Below are positions 13,205-23,194 of a stretch of DNA of 64,000 nucleotides, piece after piece. Location: positions 7,714,336 to 7,778,335 of the forward strand of contig ML677385.1 of the NCBI GenBank assembly GCA_007922305.1. The letters are read 5' to 3'. Position 1 is the stretch's first letter; each line of letters begins with the position of its first letter. The DNA is from Dermatemys mawii. Its lineage: Eukaryota; Chordata; Testudines; Dermatemydidae. A program made the translations under genes and the position numbers. The notes beneath the pieces are model-generated. The model was given only the letters and a program-made list of their open reading frames with translations, was not told the DNA's origin and ran no database searches.

Positions 13205-14117
13205 CAGTAGACTCCCGATTATCCGGGCTCAGGTTAACTGGGCTGTGGATTAACCGGGATGTCTAAAACAGGGGTCGGCAGGGGAGACCCCAAAGTGGCA
13301 GCAGGCTGAGCGCTCAGCCTGCTGCTACTTTGGGGTTTCCCCCGCTGGCCCCTTGCCAGCTGGGCTCTCAGCCCAGCCAGCCTGGGTGTAGGAAACCTGG
13401 GCTGGCAGCGGGCTGAGACCCCGGCTGGCAGGAGCCTGGGGGGAANNNNNNNNNNNNNNNNNNNNNNNNNNNNNNNNNNNNNNNNNNNNNNNNNNNNNNN
13501 NNNNNNNNNNNNNNNNNNNNNNNNNNNNNNNNNNNNNNNNNNNNNNNNNNNNNNNNNNNNNNNNNNNNNNNNNNNNNNNNNNNNNNNNNNNNNNNNNNNN
13601 NNNNNNNNNNNNNNNNNNNNNNNNNNNNNNNNNNNNNNNNNNNNNNNNNNNNNNNNNNNNNNNNNNNNNNNNNNNNNNNNNNNNNNNNNNNNNNNNNNNN
13701 NNNNNNNNNNNNNNNNNNNNNNNNNNNNNNNNNNNNNNNNNNNNNNNNNNNNNNNNNNNNNNNNNNNNNNNNNNNNNNNNNNNNNNNNNNNNNNNNNNNN
13801 NNNNNNNNNNNNNNNNNNNNNNNNNNNNNNNNNNNNNNNNNNNNNGGGAATGTTGGGGTTTCCCCGCTGGCTTCTGCCATCCGGGGTCTCAGCTCCTGCT
13901 GCCAGCCTGGGCTTCCTACGCCCAGGTTAGCAGCAGGAGCTGACTGGGGCAGGCGGTGCCCCGAGCACCACAGGGCGGCTGGTGCTCCCCGCCCCTCCCC
14001 TCCCCCCGGGCACAAGGCGGCAGGGGCACTACCACCACAGTAGACTTGATTATCCGGGATCTTATTAACTGGGATTAAGTTTTTCCCCAATCATCCCAGA
14101 TAATCGAGAGTCTACTG
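13205..14117. mobile_element. Tigger-like DNA element inserted in the LINE, containing an assembly gap
   Basis: Left end CAGTAGACTCCCGATTATCC and right end GATAATCGAGAGTCTACTG are Tigger-type inverted repeats. TA flanks both sides (13203-13204 and 14118-14119). A second internal terminus-like motif (CAGTAGACTTGATTATCCGG) occurs at 14038, so this may be a compound of two copies. The GC-rich interior is partly palindromic. The apparent 240-residue minus-strand frame across it is mostly unknown bases and is not a gene. Confidence 0.75.
13446..13845. other. Assembly gap, 400 N
   Basis: Exactly 400 undetermined bases inside the GC-rich palindromic interior of the Tigger-like element. The round number suggests a sized placeholder. 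Confidence 0.99.
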
Positions 14118-14450
14118 TATATACTTGTTTATCTTTTATCTGGCTTATTAAACAGTACAGCCGTCTTTCGATTGTGACGTTTTGGGCATCAAGTAAAGTG
14201 TTCTTAAACTATTCCCAATTATTAATTCACTTTTTTCTGTTTAATTCTTCCTCCCAGCTGATTTGGCTCATAACTGTGTTTTCAGCTTTGTGAAACTGGC
14301 CCTTGTAAAGCAACAGGTGTAGACTTTATTCCGTTTGCACTTTTTAAATGTTATCAAGTCAAAAGCACTATACTTCAGCTACCATACATTTTAAGTTCTG
14401 TGACCAGTTCCTCTATCTGTCAGGATGAGGTCTAATGTAGACGATGAATG

Positions 14451-15930
14451 CATTATATCAACCTCTGGCAGAAATATAATATGATTATTATTTCTCTTCA
14501 GGACCAAGCAGAAAGGAAGCTTCCTTTGAACAAGAACAAATTTCATCAGGACAAAAACCAACATTCCAAAAAGCTGCTAGCTGAAGACAGGTTTCTATAC
14601 TCTTTGTTTTGGAGTGTGGTAAAGTCCTCCTTTAAATGGAATAACTATAGAAATATGCATGCTAAGCATTGCTTAAGCAAACACTTACCACTGCCCATTG
14701 TTATCACTGCCGAGGCAGGGAACTGGCAAATGGAGAGTCTGTAACAAAAGGGGGGAAAAATTGCTGTCAATTTTGTAAACTGGTAAACACTCTTCCTAGC
14801 ACAAAAAATACTATAAACATTCTCTCTTACCAGAGCTGAAAACATCCAAAGCCTGGTGTCCAAGTCTAACCTTTGCTTTGATATTTAGTGTCACCAAATA
14901 CAGCCTTCATGAAGAAGCTATCCCAGTATTACACAATTCTTGTTAAATGGTGAATGCCTCATAGAAAACTTTAAAAAATCATATTTAGAAGCAGTTTTAT
15001 TACTACTCAAATATATTGACATAAAATAGAATCTGTTCCTGAATTTCATGTGTTCTACATAGCCATTTTCTATGTAGCTTAACTTAACATTTGATATGCT
15101 CTCTGATGAACTTACTTATACTGTATATTCAGTATGTCATATTTAGCATGGTGAATTAACTTATTATTATTTCTGGCCCATGGATCGGGGCTGCAAAGTC
15201 AGGGGACTATACAATGCCTGATCCACTGAGGATCGTCCAAAGATGACAAACTGGAGATTTAAACAAAAATCAAAAGTAGAATAAGACATGTAACAGGACA
15301 CTGGAACTTGGAGCAGATGTAAGCACCCAATGTGCCTATTATGGTCTTTGGGCCCTTTAAAACGAGAGATGTAGTTGGTAGATAACATGCCTACTCATGT
15401 GCCTACATAAAAACTTACATGTAATGTGTCAAAGCTCCCAGACAGAGAAGCAGACAGGACAGACTCAGGGTCAGGAAAGGACCAGGGAAAGTGCTCTCTG
15501 CACCTGTCAGGCAGAAGACCGGAGACACACATACCTGCTGGGAACAGAAGCCAGCTAGGGAAAAGCTTCAGCTGTGAAGCCCTGGAGACAAGGGCAAAGG
15601 GACAGTGAGACTGTTTTGGGTTTCTTGGTGTCATTTTGAATCTTTGTTTCCACCTTTACAAACAAAAAGCTTGAGTGAAAGAACTGAGAAGGTGCAGTTA
15701 CTTGAACCATAATTTCACCTTTTATGGTTGGTGCATCAGCCCAACAGCTAAACTTTTAATTAATACAGATTACTGTTGCATTCAGCACTTTGAAAACAAA
15801 TTATGCAGGGTAATGTTAGGCCTACCACAATCTGTCCATTTATACCAAATTGCACACGAAGGCTGGCACACATTTAACACATGTAATCAACTACCATCTT
15901 TTTCAGATGTCCTGTAAGTGTTATACAACA
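14451..15930. other. Unassigned DNA
   Basis: Open frames of up to 98 codons (plus 14448-14744) show no recognised domain. No repeat boundary was identified. Confidence 0.4.
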
Positions 15931-16266
15931 GTTACTTACCTGTTCCTTAACTCTCTTCCTTCGAGATGTGGGTACAGATACATATTCCACTGAAGTAAAC
16001 ACAGCTGCATAGAAGTGTATTCTGCTCAAGTGTGTTTGTGCTTAATGCACCCAAGCTAGAGCCCTTTCTCTCCCCAGCAATACCTGTTGGGGCGGCCTAC
16101 ACACCCACATGGCCACCTCCAAGGCTATACATGACCTCCCCTCAGTTCCTTCACACCAGAGGAGATGGCCCAATGTTCCAGTAGAGAGGGATCGGAGAAT
16201 GGGTTACAGAATACATGTCTGCACCCACATCTCGAAGATCAATAGTTACAGAACAGGTAAGCAGCC
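15931..16266. mobile_element. Inverted-repeat element with GTTACTTACCTGTTCC ends
   Basis: The left end GTTACTTACCTGTTCCTTAA...CTTCGAGATGTGGGT (15931-15972) is mirrored by ACCCACATCTCGAAGATCAA...GAACAGGTAAGCAGC at the right (16225-16266), giving inverted ends of about 40 bp. The interior is GC-richer and non-coding. I recall this terminus as frequent in turtles, but I cannot assign a superfamily. It lies near the DIRS-like relic, so a relationship is possible but unproven. Confidence 0.6.
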
Positions 16267-16353
16267 ATGTTTTCTTTTTTGGGTGGTTTTAGATGTGTAT
16301 TCCATAATTCACAAGCAGTAATGTACAGTGTAGGCTGCAGTAAGATGAGACCC

Positions 16354-17050
16354 TGAAACATGAACCCTGGTATTAAGAGGCCCAGCATAAAGCCTAAGCT
16401 AAAGTAATGGTCAAGACTTTAGCTAACATAAAGCAAAGTTAAGCTGTGAGCTAGAGGCAAGCTCTGCTCATAGAAGCTGGCAAGGAAAGGGCTGATGTTG
16501 CAAAACTACACAAACCTACGAGGTACCAGAACACTTGTACATTCCATACAGATAACAAAGAACAGGCTGACCCATCCTAAAGACAGGGGCAAAAGGGTAA
16601 TATGATGGATAGAGTTGTTTTGCTCAAACCAACATGTACAAGGTGAGAGGGATGTACCTTACTGCATAGAGGGGCTGCACCTCAGTACGTCAGGAATGAT
16701 GTGTAACTTGTTTGTACCTGTGTATAAGAATACAGCCCTGGGGCAGTATCTTTGTCTGGCAGAGGATGCAGTGGGAAGTCCCACCATTGACTGAGCTGGT
16801 CCATTGTCAGGGGGCACAAATTCATAGTGTGTCTTATAGAGTCTATGGGAAACTATTACTGTACTTTGTTTGACAGTAAACCTGGCCCAGGTGCCTTTGT
16901 ACCTTACTCGAGTCTGTGGTCTTTGGGGGTTCTCTCGGGGTCTGTGTCAGCCATCTGTGCAGAGCTGGGGCAGCACACAGAGGGAACACGCAGCCAACTT
17001 ATCGTCATTGAACAAGAGCAGAGCACCACACCAGTAGCTACTGACAACAT
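16354..17050 (+). mobile_element. Probable solo LTR of an endogenous retrovirus
   Basis: The segment begins TGAAACATGAACCC and has a TATA-like TATAAGAATA at about 16721, downstream of TTGTTTGTACC. A late U5-like part follows, with GACAGTAAACCTGGCCC and TCTCTCGGGGTC. This layout is typical of a retroviral LTR read on the plus strand. No gag, pol or env sequence and no primer-binding site follows. Boundaries are approximate and no target duplication was confirmed. Confidence 0.45.
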
Positions 17051-17106
17051 AGGTTTCTGAGTTTATTTAAATAATGAATGCAATACCAATTTGCCAACAT
17101 TCACAT

Positions 17107-17260
17107 CCATTCCAGATACAGGTGGGAGGTCTCAGAGTCTGGGCTTGAGCCCAGAAATGTACACAGCAATGAAACAGCCTCGCAGATCAAGCCCCATAAG
17201 CCAGAGTTGGCTGGCACGGGCCAGCTGTGGGTGTTTCTTTGCTGTGTAGACATACCCTCA
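17107..17260. mobile_element. Right half of a Harbinger-type MITE
   Basis: It ends with TTTGCTGTGTAGACATACCC. The body (GGGCTTGAGCCCAGAAATGT and ACACAGCAATGAAACAG) matches the right half of the element at 48400-49540. The left half is missing, so this is a truncated copy. Confidence 0.6.
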
Positions 17261-17439
17261 CAAGCCAGGCCATAGGATGGAGACTATTTGGGTCTGGATG
17301 TAGTAGTCAACCTTCTTCTGCAACAGTAGGTCTTGAAGAAGCAGAGTATGAGAAACTGAAAGATTGTGAAGGTCCAAAAAAACAGCACAGTCTTGGCCAG
17401 CCAGGGCTGTGATGATTAACCTGATGTGGCCTCGTTTGT

Positions 17440-18707
17440 CTACGAATGACCTGTGGAACCAGAGGGACTGGGGAAATTCACACATTCACCCCAGTCCTCT
17501 CTCCAACATGAAGGCAACAGTGAACAAGCCCAGACTATGATCCACTTGACAATAAAATAGGTGATGGTTCTTGCTGTCTTTTGTAAAAAACAAGGTGACT
17601 TCAGGAATGCCACTCGCCCAAACAATACATCCCAGGAGGCTGGTTTTGAGAGACCACGCATGGCTGATGGAAAGTCAGCTAGCTGATTCTGAGCACCAGG
17701 TAAGTGTGTAGCTATAGGAGTGATGTCCTCTGTGATGCAAAATTCCCAAAAGCTCATTGCCACTTGGCAAAGCTGATCAGATATGGCATTACTAGTCAAC
17801 ATCCGGACTGGCAAGCCCTTGATTTGAGGGAGAAAGGATTAGGGCAGGTTGTATGAACTGCCCGCAGCTCAAGGACATTGATATGAAGATTCAACTCCTG
17901 TTCTCTCTAGAGGAGATGGCTTTGTACACTTTGTTACATAAGTACAAGAAACCATTTGGCCTACCAACTTAAGACAAGTCCAAGAAATGCCAGCGGGGTG
18001 AAACCTGAGGAACAATCGTAAGTTGTAAATCGTTTGAAATTACTATTGGGGAACAGAAGTCAAACTTACAATCAATTAGAGCCCAATGAACTCAAGTCTC
18101 TAAGAAAGACAGAGTACTGACATTTTCCTGTTCAAAATGAGTCCCAGGTGACTCAACAGGCAGATGATGAACCTGACATTGCAACGAACCTTGTCCTCGG
18201 ATGACTCCTGAACCTGCCAATCAAATTAAGGGAAGACATGGGTTCTGTTCTTCCTTAAAAAGGCCTCTATGCATTTGGTGACTACATGAGGCACTGATCA
18301 CAGGTCACTGATAATGGCAGCCTCCTATCACAAATCTGAGGAATTTCCTATGACTTGACAACACTGTCATGTGAAAGTATGCATCTCAAAGACTGAGGGC
18401 AGCATACCAATAGTTGCAATCTAGGGACAGAATAATCAGTGTGGAATCTTGTTTGCTGAACTTCTTGAGAGCCCAAAGATCCAATAGGGGCATCAGTCCT
18501 CCCTAAAACTAGAGGATCAGAAAAAAGGAGCAGAAGAAAAACTTGCCCTTGAAACTGCAGAGTAATTTCCTCTACAGTCCTCAGGGAAAGCAGAGTCCAA
18601 ACTTCTTGAAGTAGTACTGTGACCCTGAGACCTCTTACTGCTAACTGACAGAGGGCACAAGGGCTGCATAGGGTTTTACAGAGATCCCCTGGGTCAGATA
18701 TATGCAA
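17440..18707 (-). pseudogene. DIRS-type reverse transcriptase / RNase H remnant
   Basis: The upstream part (18707-18348) matches the region before the catalytic palm of DIRS RT, where a VEE-(I/V)-xxQFxG pattern is followed by a phenylalanine-rich stretch. The downstream part (17814-17440) carries A-T-H-L-P-G-x-x-N-x-L-A-D, typical of the RNase H-proximal region. The catalytic YxDD was not located. The frames between are broken, so it is inactive. Confidence 0.5.
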
Positions 18708-19591
18708 ACTAATTCAAAGGGTGATAGGTTAGGTCTCTAATCCACTGGGTTTCTTAATCATTGTGAAATATAGGTACATATAATATTTAAGAAGTTATAT
18801 ATCTATATTGAAAATTATGCTCTCAGAGTCTTAGATTTAAGGCAGGTTCACTAGGAAGTGATATGCCTTGCACATGTTCCTTTCAGGCAGGAGGTAACAG
18901 ACACTATTTAGCCATGTGTGGGCTATATGCCTCACATTGTAGGCCTATTTGCATATTTAGGCACACACGAGACTGTTTTTATTCTGTGAATTTCCTCTTA
19001 GACTTTGCAAACAGCACAGAGTATCCTGTCTATGAGTAAAGGCAAATGATTGTTAGGGAAATATCTGGGGGTGCAAGGAAACACAGGAGGAAATACACTC
19101 CTTCTTCACTGAGGAGACAAGCTAACACAGTGTCAGTCTCATGGAGGGAGTTTACAGCCTAGCCTGGCTGTAAAACACTGCAAGGACTTTGGGTGACTAT
19201 TACTTTAGGACATGAAACTATCTAGTTAATTAAGTCTAGGCTCTAGAATGAGGGAAGTGCTTGTCCAGGTGAAGGGCAGGTGGCAGCGAGGTATCTCAGA
19301 ATCCTGGGTTCCCCCAGGAAGCATTACAGTTAGATTCATGAGATGGGCCCTTGAAAAGGATGGTGGGCAGGAAGAATGGAGAGGAACTGGAATGAATATA
19401 CACGGTACTTAGGACCCACTTCTGAGGTTGCTGCCTTCCAATTTCTGAGGAATGCGACTCTGTCCCCAAAGGGGGACAAGGAACAGAAAGACCACTATTA
19501 ATTGTATCAATGTCCTCAAAGAGGAAATCAAAAAGGTGTGTTTCCCTAAAGCAGTGGGAGGGTGAGATGACTGGTTAAAACTGGAGTTAGA

Positions 19592-20726
19592 CTACCTCCT
19601 CTTCTGAAGCTTGTGTCTCCTTGTTGAGATGTCATGTTGCCTTGGAGGATAGAAGAGCTGTCTCTTTGTTGAATATTGCAGTAGAGGCTTATAGTCACAT
19701 TGCTTGGTGGCTGGATAGACTCCCAGGGAGTGGAGGATAGCAAGTAAACCTTTAAAGAAACCCAACACCTCCTTGGCCTTATCGGAAAACATAAGACTGA
19801 CTATCAAAAGATAGGTCTTCAATAGATGGTTGAACATCTGGTATTAAACTGGAATTACATGACCAGGATGCCCATCTCATAATTGCAGAGGCAATCACCC
19901 TGGAGAAAGCATCTGCAATGTCAAGAGTAGATTGGAGTGATGTCTTTGCAACCAGCCAACCTTCTGCTAGGAAAGCCAGGAACTTCTCTTTTGTGTCATT
20001 TGGCAATCTAGATATTGCCTCCCACTTGAGAAAATCATATTCTGCTAACAGAACTTGTTAGTTCACTGTTCTCGTCTTGAGCAAGGCAGTAAAATAAATC
20101 TTTCTTCCTAAGAGTCCAGTCTTTTAGGTTTTTTTTCCTTTGGAGTCAACTTAAATCTTCCTTCCTGTGGTCTTTCAATAGTGGCCACGAAAATTAGGCA
20201 GTTTGATGCTGGGTGAGAGTAAAAACATTCAAATCCCTGTGATGGGACATGGTATGGCTAGTGCATATGTTTAGTTATGGGGGGGGGGGGGCAGTAACTT
20301 TGGTGTACACCAAAAGACAATGCCATTAATCAGGTAGTTTACCCTTCCTGGAGTCGGAGGCCAAAGGATGTCAAATAAACTTGTAGATATCTTCCAATAC
20401 CAGCTCAGCTTGGATACCCAAAGCTGTAGCCAGTCCCCTAAATAGGTTTTGGTAAGATTTAAAATCCTCTGGGAGTGGAGACGCACCTGAACCTGAGACC
20501 ACTGAGTCATCCTAAGAGGAAAAGGACAGAATTCCTGGAACGGATGGTATCCCCTGAGGGAAAAGTTAATCCGCCAGCAAGGGCTCATCCAACAGTGGTG
20601 GTACAGGAAGACAAGCATCATCCTAAATCTGCAGAGGTCTCTCTGAAGGTTGCCATGTTTTGTAAGGTGGACCAATCTTTCCTTCAACTGGGGACAGAGA
20701 GCTAGATCTGTGGGAGCAAGAAACAC
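19592..20726 (-). pseudogene. DIRS-type Gag remnant
   Basis: Three overlapping broken frames on the minus strand carry successive Gag-like segments: a STSLFDILWPPTP region, an ASLDAAD-like region reading TSLQSTLDIADAF, and a D-L-F-D-plus-LHSLG region. No single frame covers them; at least two frameshifts separate them. The protein would be a structural Gag-like component of a DIRS element. Confidence 0.5.
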
Positions 20727-22260
20727 CCCATGAACCCTAGGGAGGCCACTGTAAAAATACAGTATGTGTAGGAAGCCAAGACATACTCAGCCAGGATGGC
20801 CTATCTTTGCCATAAGAGCAGCTCTGCTTTCAGTACCAATGTTGTCCTTCAACTGCACATTTGGATGGCTTGCACAATCTTTAACTGAAGTAGAAGGAAG
20901 CCTCTCAATAACCAGTGGGCATTGATGGTGTCCAATCCAGTGAAACCAGGGCAAGGTCAGTACAAGCGTCAGAACCACAGTCGATACCACAAATGCATCT
21001 CAGGAGGTCGAAGTACTGATAGAAGTATTTGGTAATGAGAAAAGGTCCACCACCAGTACCAATGAATAAGGCGTAGTAGGTCCCCACTCAATGAACCCCT
21101 CAGTACAGAGTGGGGTACCAGTGCTAGCCCAGCAGGCATATGAGGATGGCAGCTGGCTTTTCCATCAGTACTGAAGCTGTCTGTCCCAAAGCAGTAAAGG
21201 TCCGGGGGCCTGGAAACTCCGGAGGTACCAATGCTACACCTATCTTGTGTCATTGGAGAGTCTGGTACAGACAGAGCAAATCTGTTGCTGCCACACACGC
21301 TGGTCGGGTTGTTGGTACCAAAAGTGGCATCCTCACAGCAGCATGCACAGGCAGTTCTGGAGTCAGTAGTACGGTACCAGAATCCTCCTGCCTCTGTACT
21401 AAGGAAAACATGGTTTGATGGCTCGGCTCTACCCTGAGTACTTGAGGTCTTGACAACACTGAAATTCTGTCTTCAAAGAAAAGGATGGACCTCTCCAATT
21501 TCAGACGGCTTTGATCTGTTTTATGCTTCCTCTTTAAAGGGATCCCGGGAGATGATGCATAAAACCTTCCCCTTTTTGAGGAAGAATCAGAGTCTAGGGG
21601 GTCTGTCTGTCTGAAACTCCCATACAGGTAGAGGAAGCCTGCGGGTGACAGACCAAGTGGTCCAATGAGGCCTACTTGAGCACTGAGACCCTCTAACTGA
21701 TCCACTAGATGCTGCTTCTGGCATAGTTCTCTAGAAATATGAGTTTATATTTAAAAGGACACTACACTTTTATTTAATATGCCTTTACCAAGGCACAGTA
21801 AGCAGCATATGTGGGGGTCACTACTAAAGACAGATCTCACAGAATGGGCAGTGTTTGAAACCTGGGGAACACAGCATAATGTGTGCTCAGCACCATACTA
21901 ACTAACAAAAAAAACACACTAAACTATAGGGTCTAACTGCTATTTATACTAATAGAGTCTCAATAACTAACTGTGATGCTCAGAAAAAAATGAGGAGAAA
22001 AGCTTGGGCAACTGGAGGTAAGAAGGAACTGAGGGCGGGGGGAAATCAGCATAACACCACTCTATATAGCCTTGGGAGAGGCCACAAGCAGTTTTCGGGT
22101 ACATGCGTCATCCTGATAGGTACCATCCAGGAAAAAAGTCTCCAGCTCCGGTGTGCTAGGTCCAAACACATCTGACCCAGAATACACATCCATTCAGGGG
22201 TGTTCACTAACCTGGAATACACATCTGCCATTCAAAGAACACCACTGTTTGAAGTTAGTA

Positions 22261-23194
22261 CTATACTGAGATAATGGACATTGTTACCTGCTCAGAGCTC
22301 TTTTCAGTCTAAAACAAAATTACATCATTGCTGATTAGGTAGGTTACCTTCAAAACCGTAAGAAAGAAGCCTTGCATTCTACAGAATCTGAATCTATGAC
22401 AGACAGATACATTAAGATGAGAGTTTGAGGCCTCTGTTGTATATCAATAGACTTTCTAGCTTGCATCGAATCAATAACAAGGGCATTATATTCTGCAAGT
22501 CTCCCTACTTACCAGTGGATGATTTTTCCTAGTGTATAGTCCAAGGCTCTAATCCTGCAGTTTCTTCTGTCTAGGATGGACGACAACACTTGAGCACAGC
22601 CCACAAAAAGCAATTCCACAGCAAGGGAAGAAGTCTGTCCATACACAAGAAATCACAGGATCAAGACCTAAGACCAGTCCTATTTTAAAAGTTAAAAAAA
22701 GCCATCCATTTTTCCTGTATTGTTCTTTCCCTCTTGGAGCCTTTTCATGTTCTCTCTCCTTCCCAGTCCCAACATAAAAAACAAAGCCACTTAGGGATTT
22801 TCCAGTTTAGGTCAAGGCATCTGTATACAAGCTTGCAGTCTCTAAATATGCCAGTCTGTATCTGATATTAGTCATTTAATCCTATGGATTAAGGATAAAT
22901 ATACAACTTTAATTTCATTGTTAGGAAACCGAGATCTGACTATTTGAAAGGCAAAAGATTATCCAAGGCACAAAATGATTTATATTACTTTCACATAAAT
23001 TTTAATCACATAATAGGTACAGTAACTAACTTTTTGTATGTGTTTAAGCTATTCAAATATAGATTTTATCACATTCCCTCAATAGTGCATAATCTCTCCA
23101 TAAATTACCAATGCAGATATTTCCATGGTTATGTTTTAGAGTTTAGAACAATTTCACAACTCACAGTAGGTATGTGTGTGTGTTAGGATTCCCT
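22261..23194. other. Unassigned AT-rich DNA
   Basis: Nothing coding or repetitive is recognised. Confidence 0.4.

Larger units (their letters stand above)
11698..14450 (-). mobile_element. CR1-type LINE, degraded, antisense, split by a Tigger-like insertion
   Basis: Over about 1.8 kb the plus strand matches, in order, my recollection of the antisense of turtle CR1. Landmarks are TGACTTCCTGTCTAGCACAG, AAATTGTTCCAATGGTCATT, GCATCCAAGGATCGCATTAG, ACTTTATCAGTGATGATTTT, TCTATTTTCCATAAACCCAT and CTGGCCATAGATTTCTCCTT. After the insertion it resumes at about 14120 and ends with GTCAGGATGAGGTCTAATGT. The LINE therefore reads on the minus strand with its 3' end near 11698. Reverse-transcriptase frames are broken. 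Assignment rests on recalled consensus. Confidence 0.7.
17261..22260 (-). mobile_element. Degraded DIRS-like retrotransposon (gag, RT, RNase H remnants)
   Basis: Broken minus-strand frames appear in DIRS order. Gag-like pieces are at 21705-21250, 20726-20271 (with STSLFDILWPPTPGRVNYLI), 20006-19779 (VAKTSLQSTLDIADAFSRVI and then IEDLSFDSQS) and 19837-19592 (LAILHSLGVYPAT). An RT-like start is at 18707-18348 (LLSLRTVEEITLQFQG), and an RNase H-like segment at 17814-17440 (ATHLPGAQNQLAD). Frameshifts and stops separate them. The tyrosine recombinase expected downstream was not found, so the 3' end is probably truncated near 17260. Family membership is from recalled motif patterns. Confidence 0.6.

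Noticed and set aside
13368..14090. 240-residue minus-strand open frame
   Set aside because: Most of it is unknown bases of the assembly gap, and the rest is GC-rich transposon interior.
16354..22260. LTR plus DIRS-like remnants as one retrovirus
   Set aside because: The LTR reads on the plus strand and the protein remnants on the minus strand. The remnants show DIRS rather than retroviral order, so they are separate insertions.
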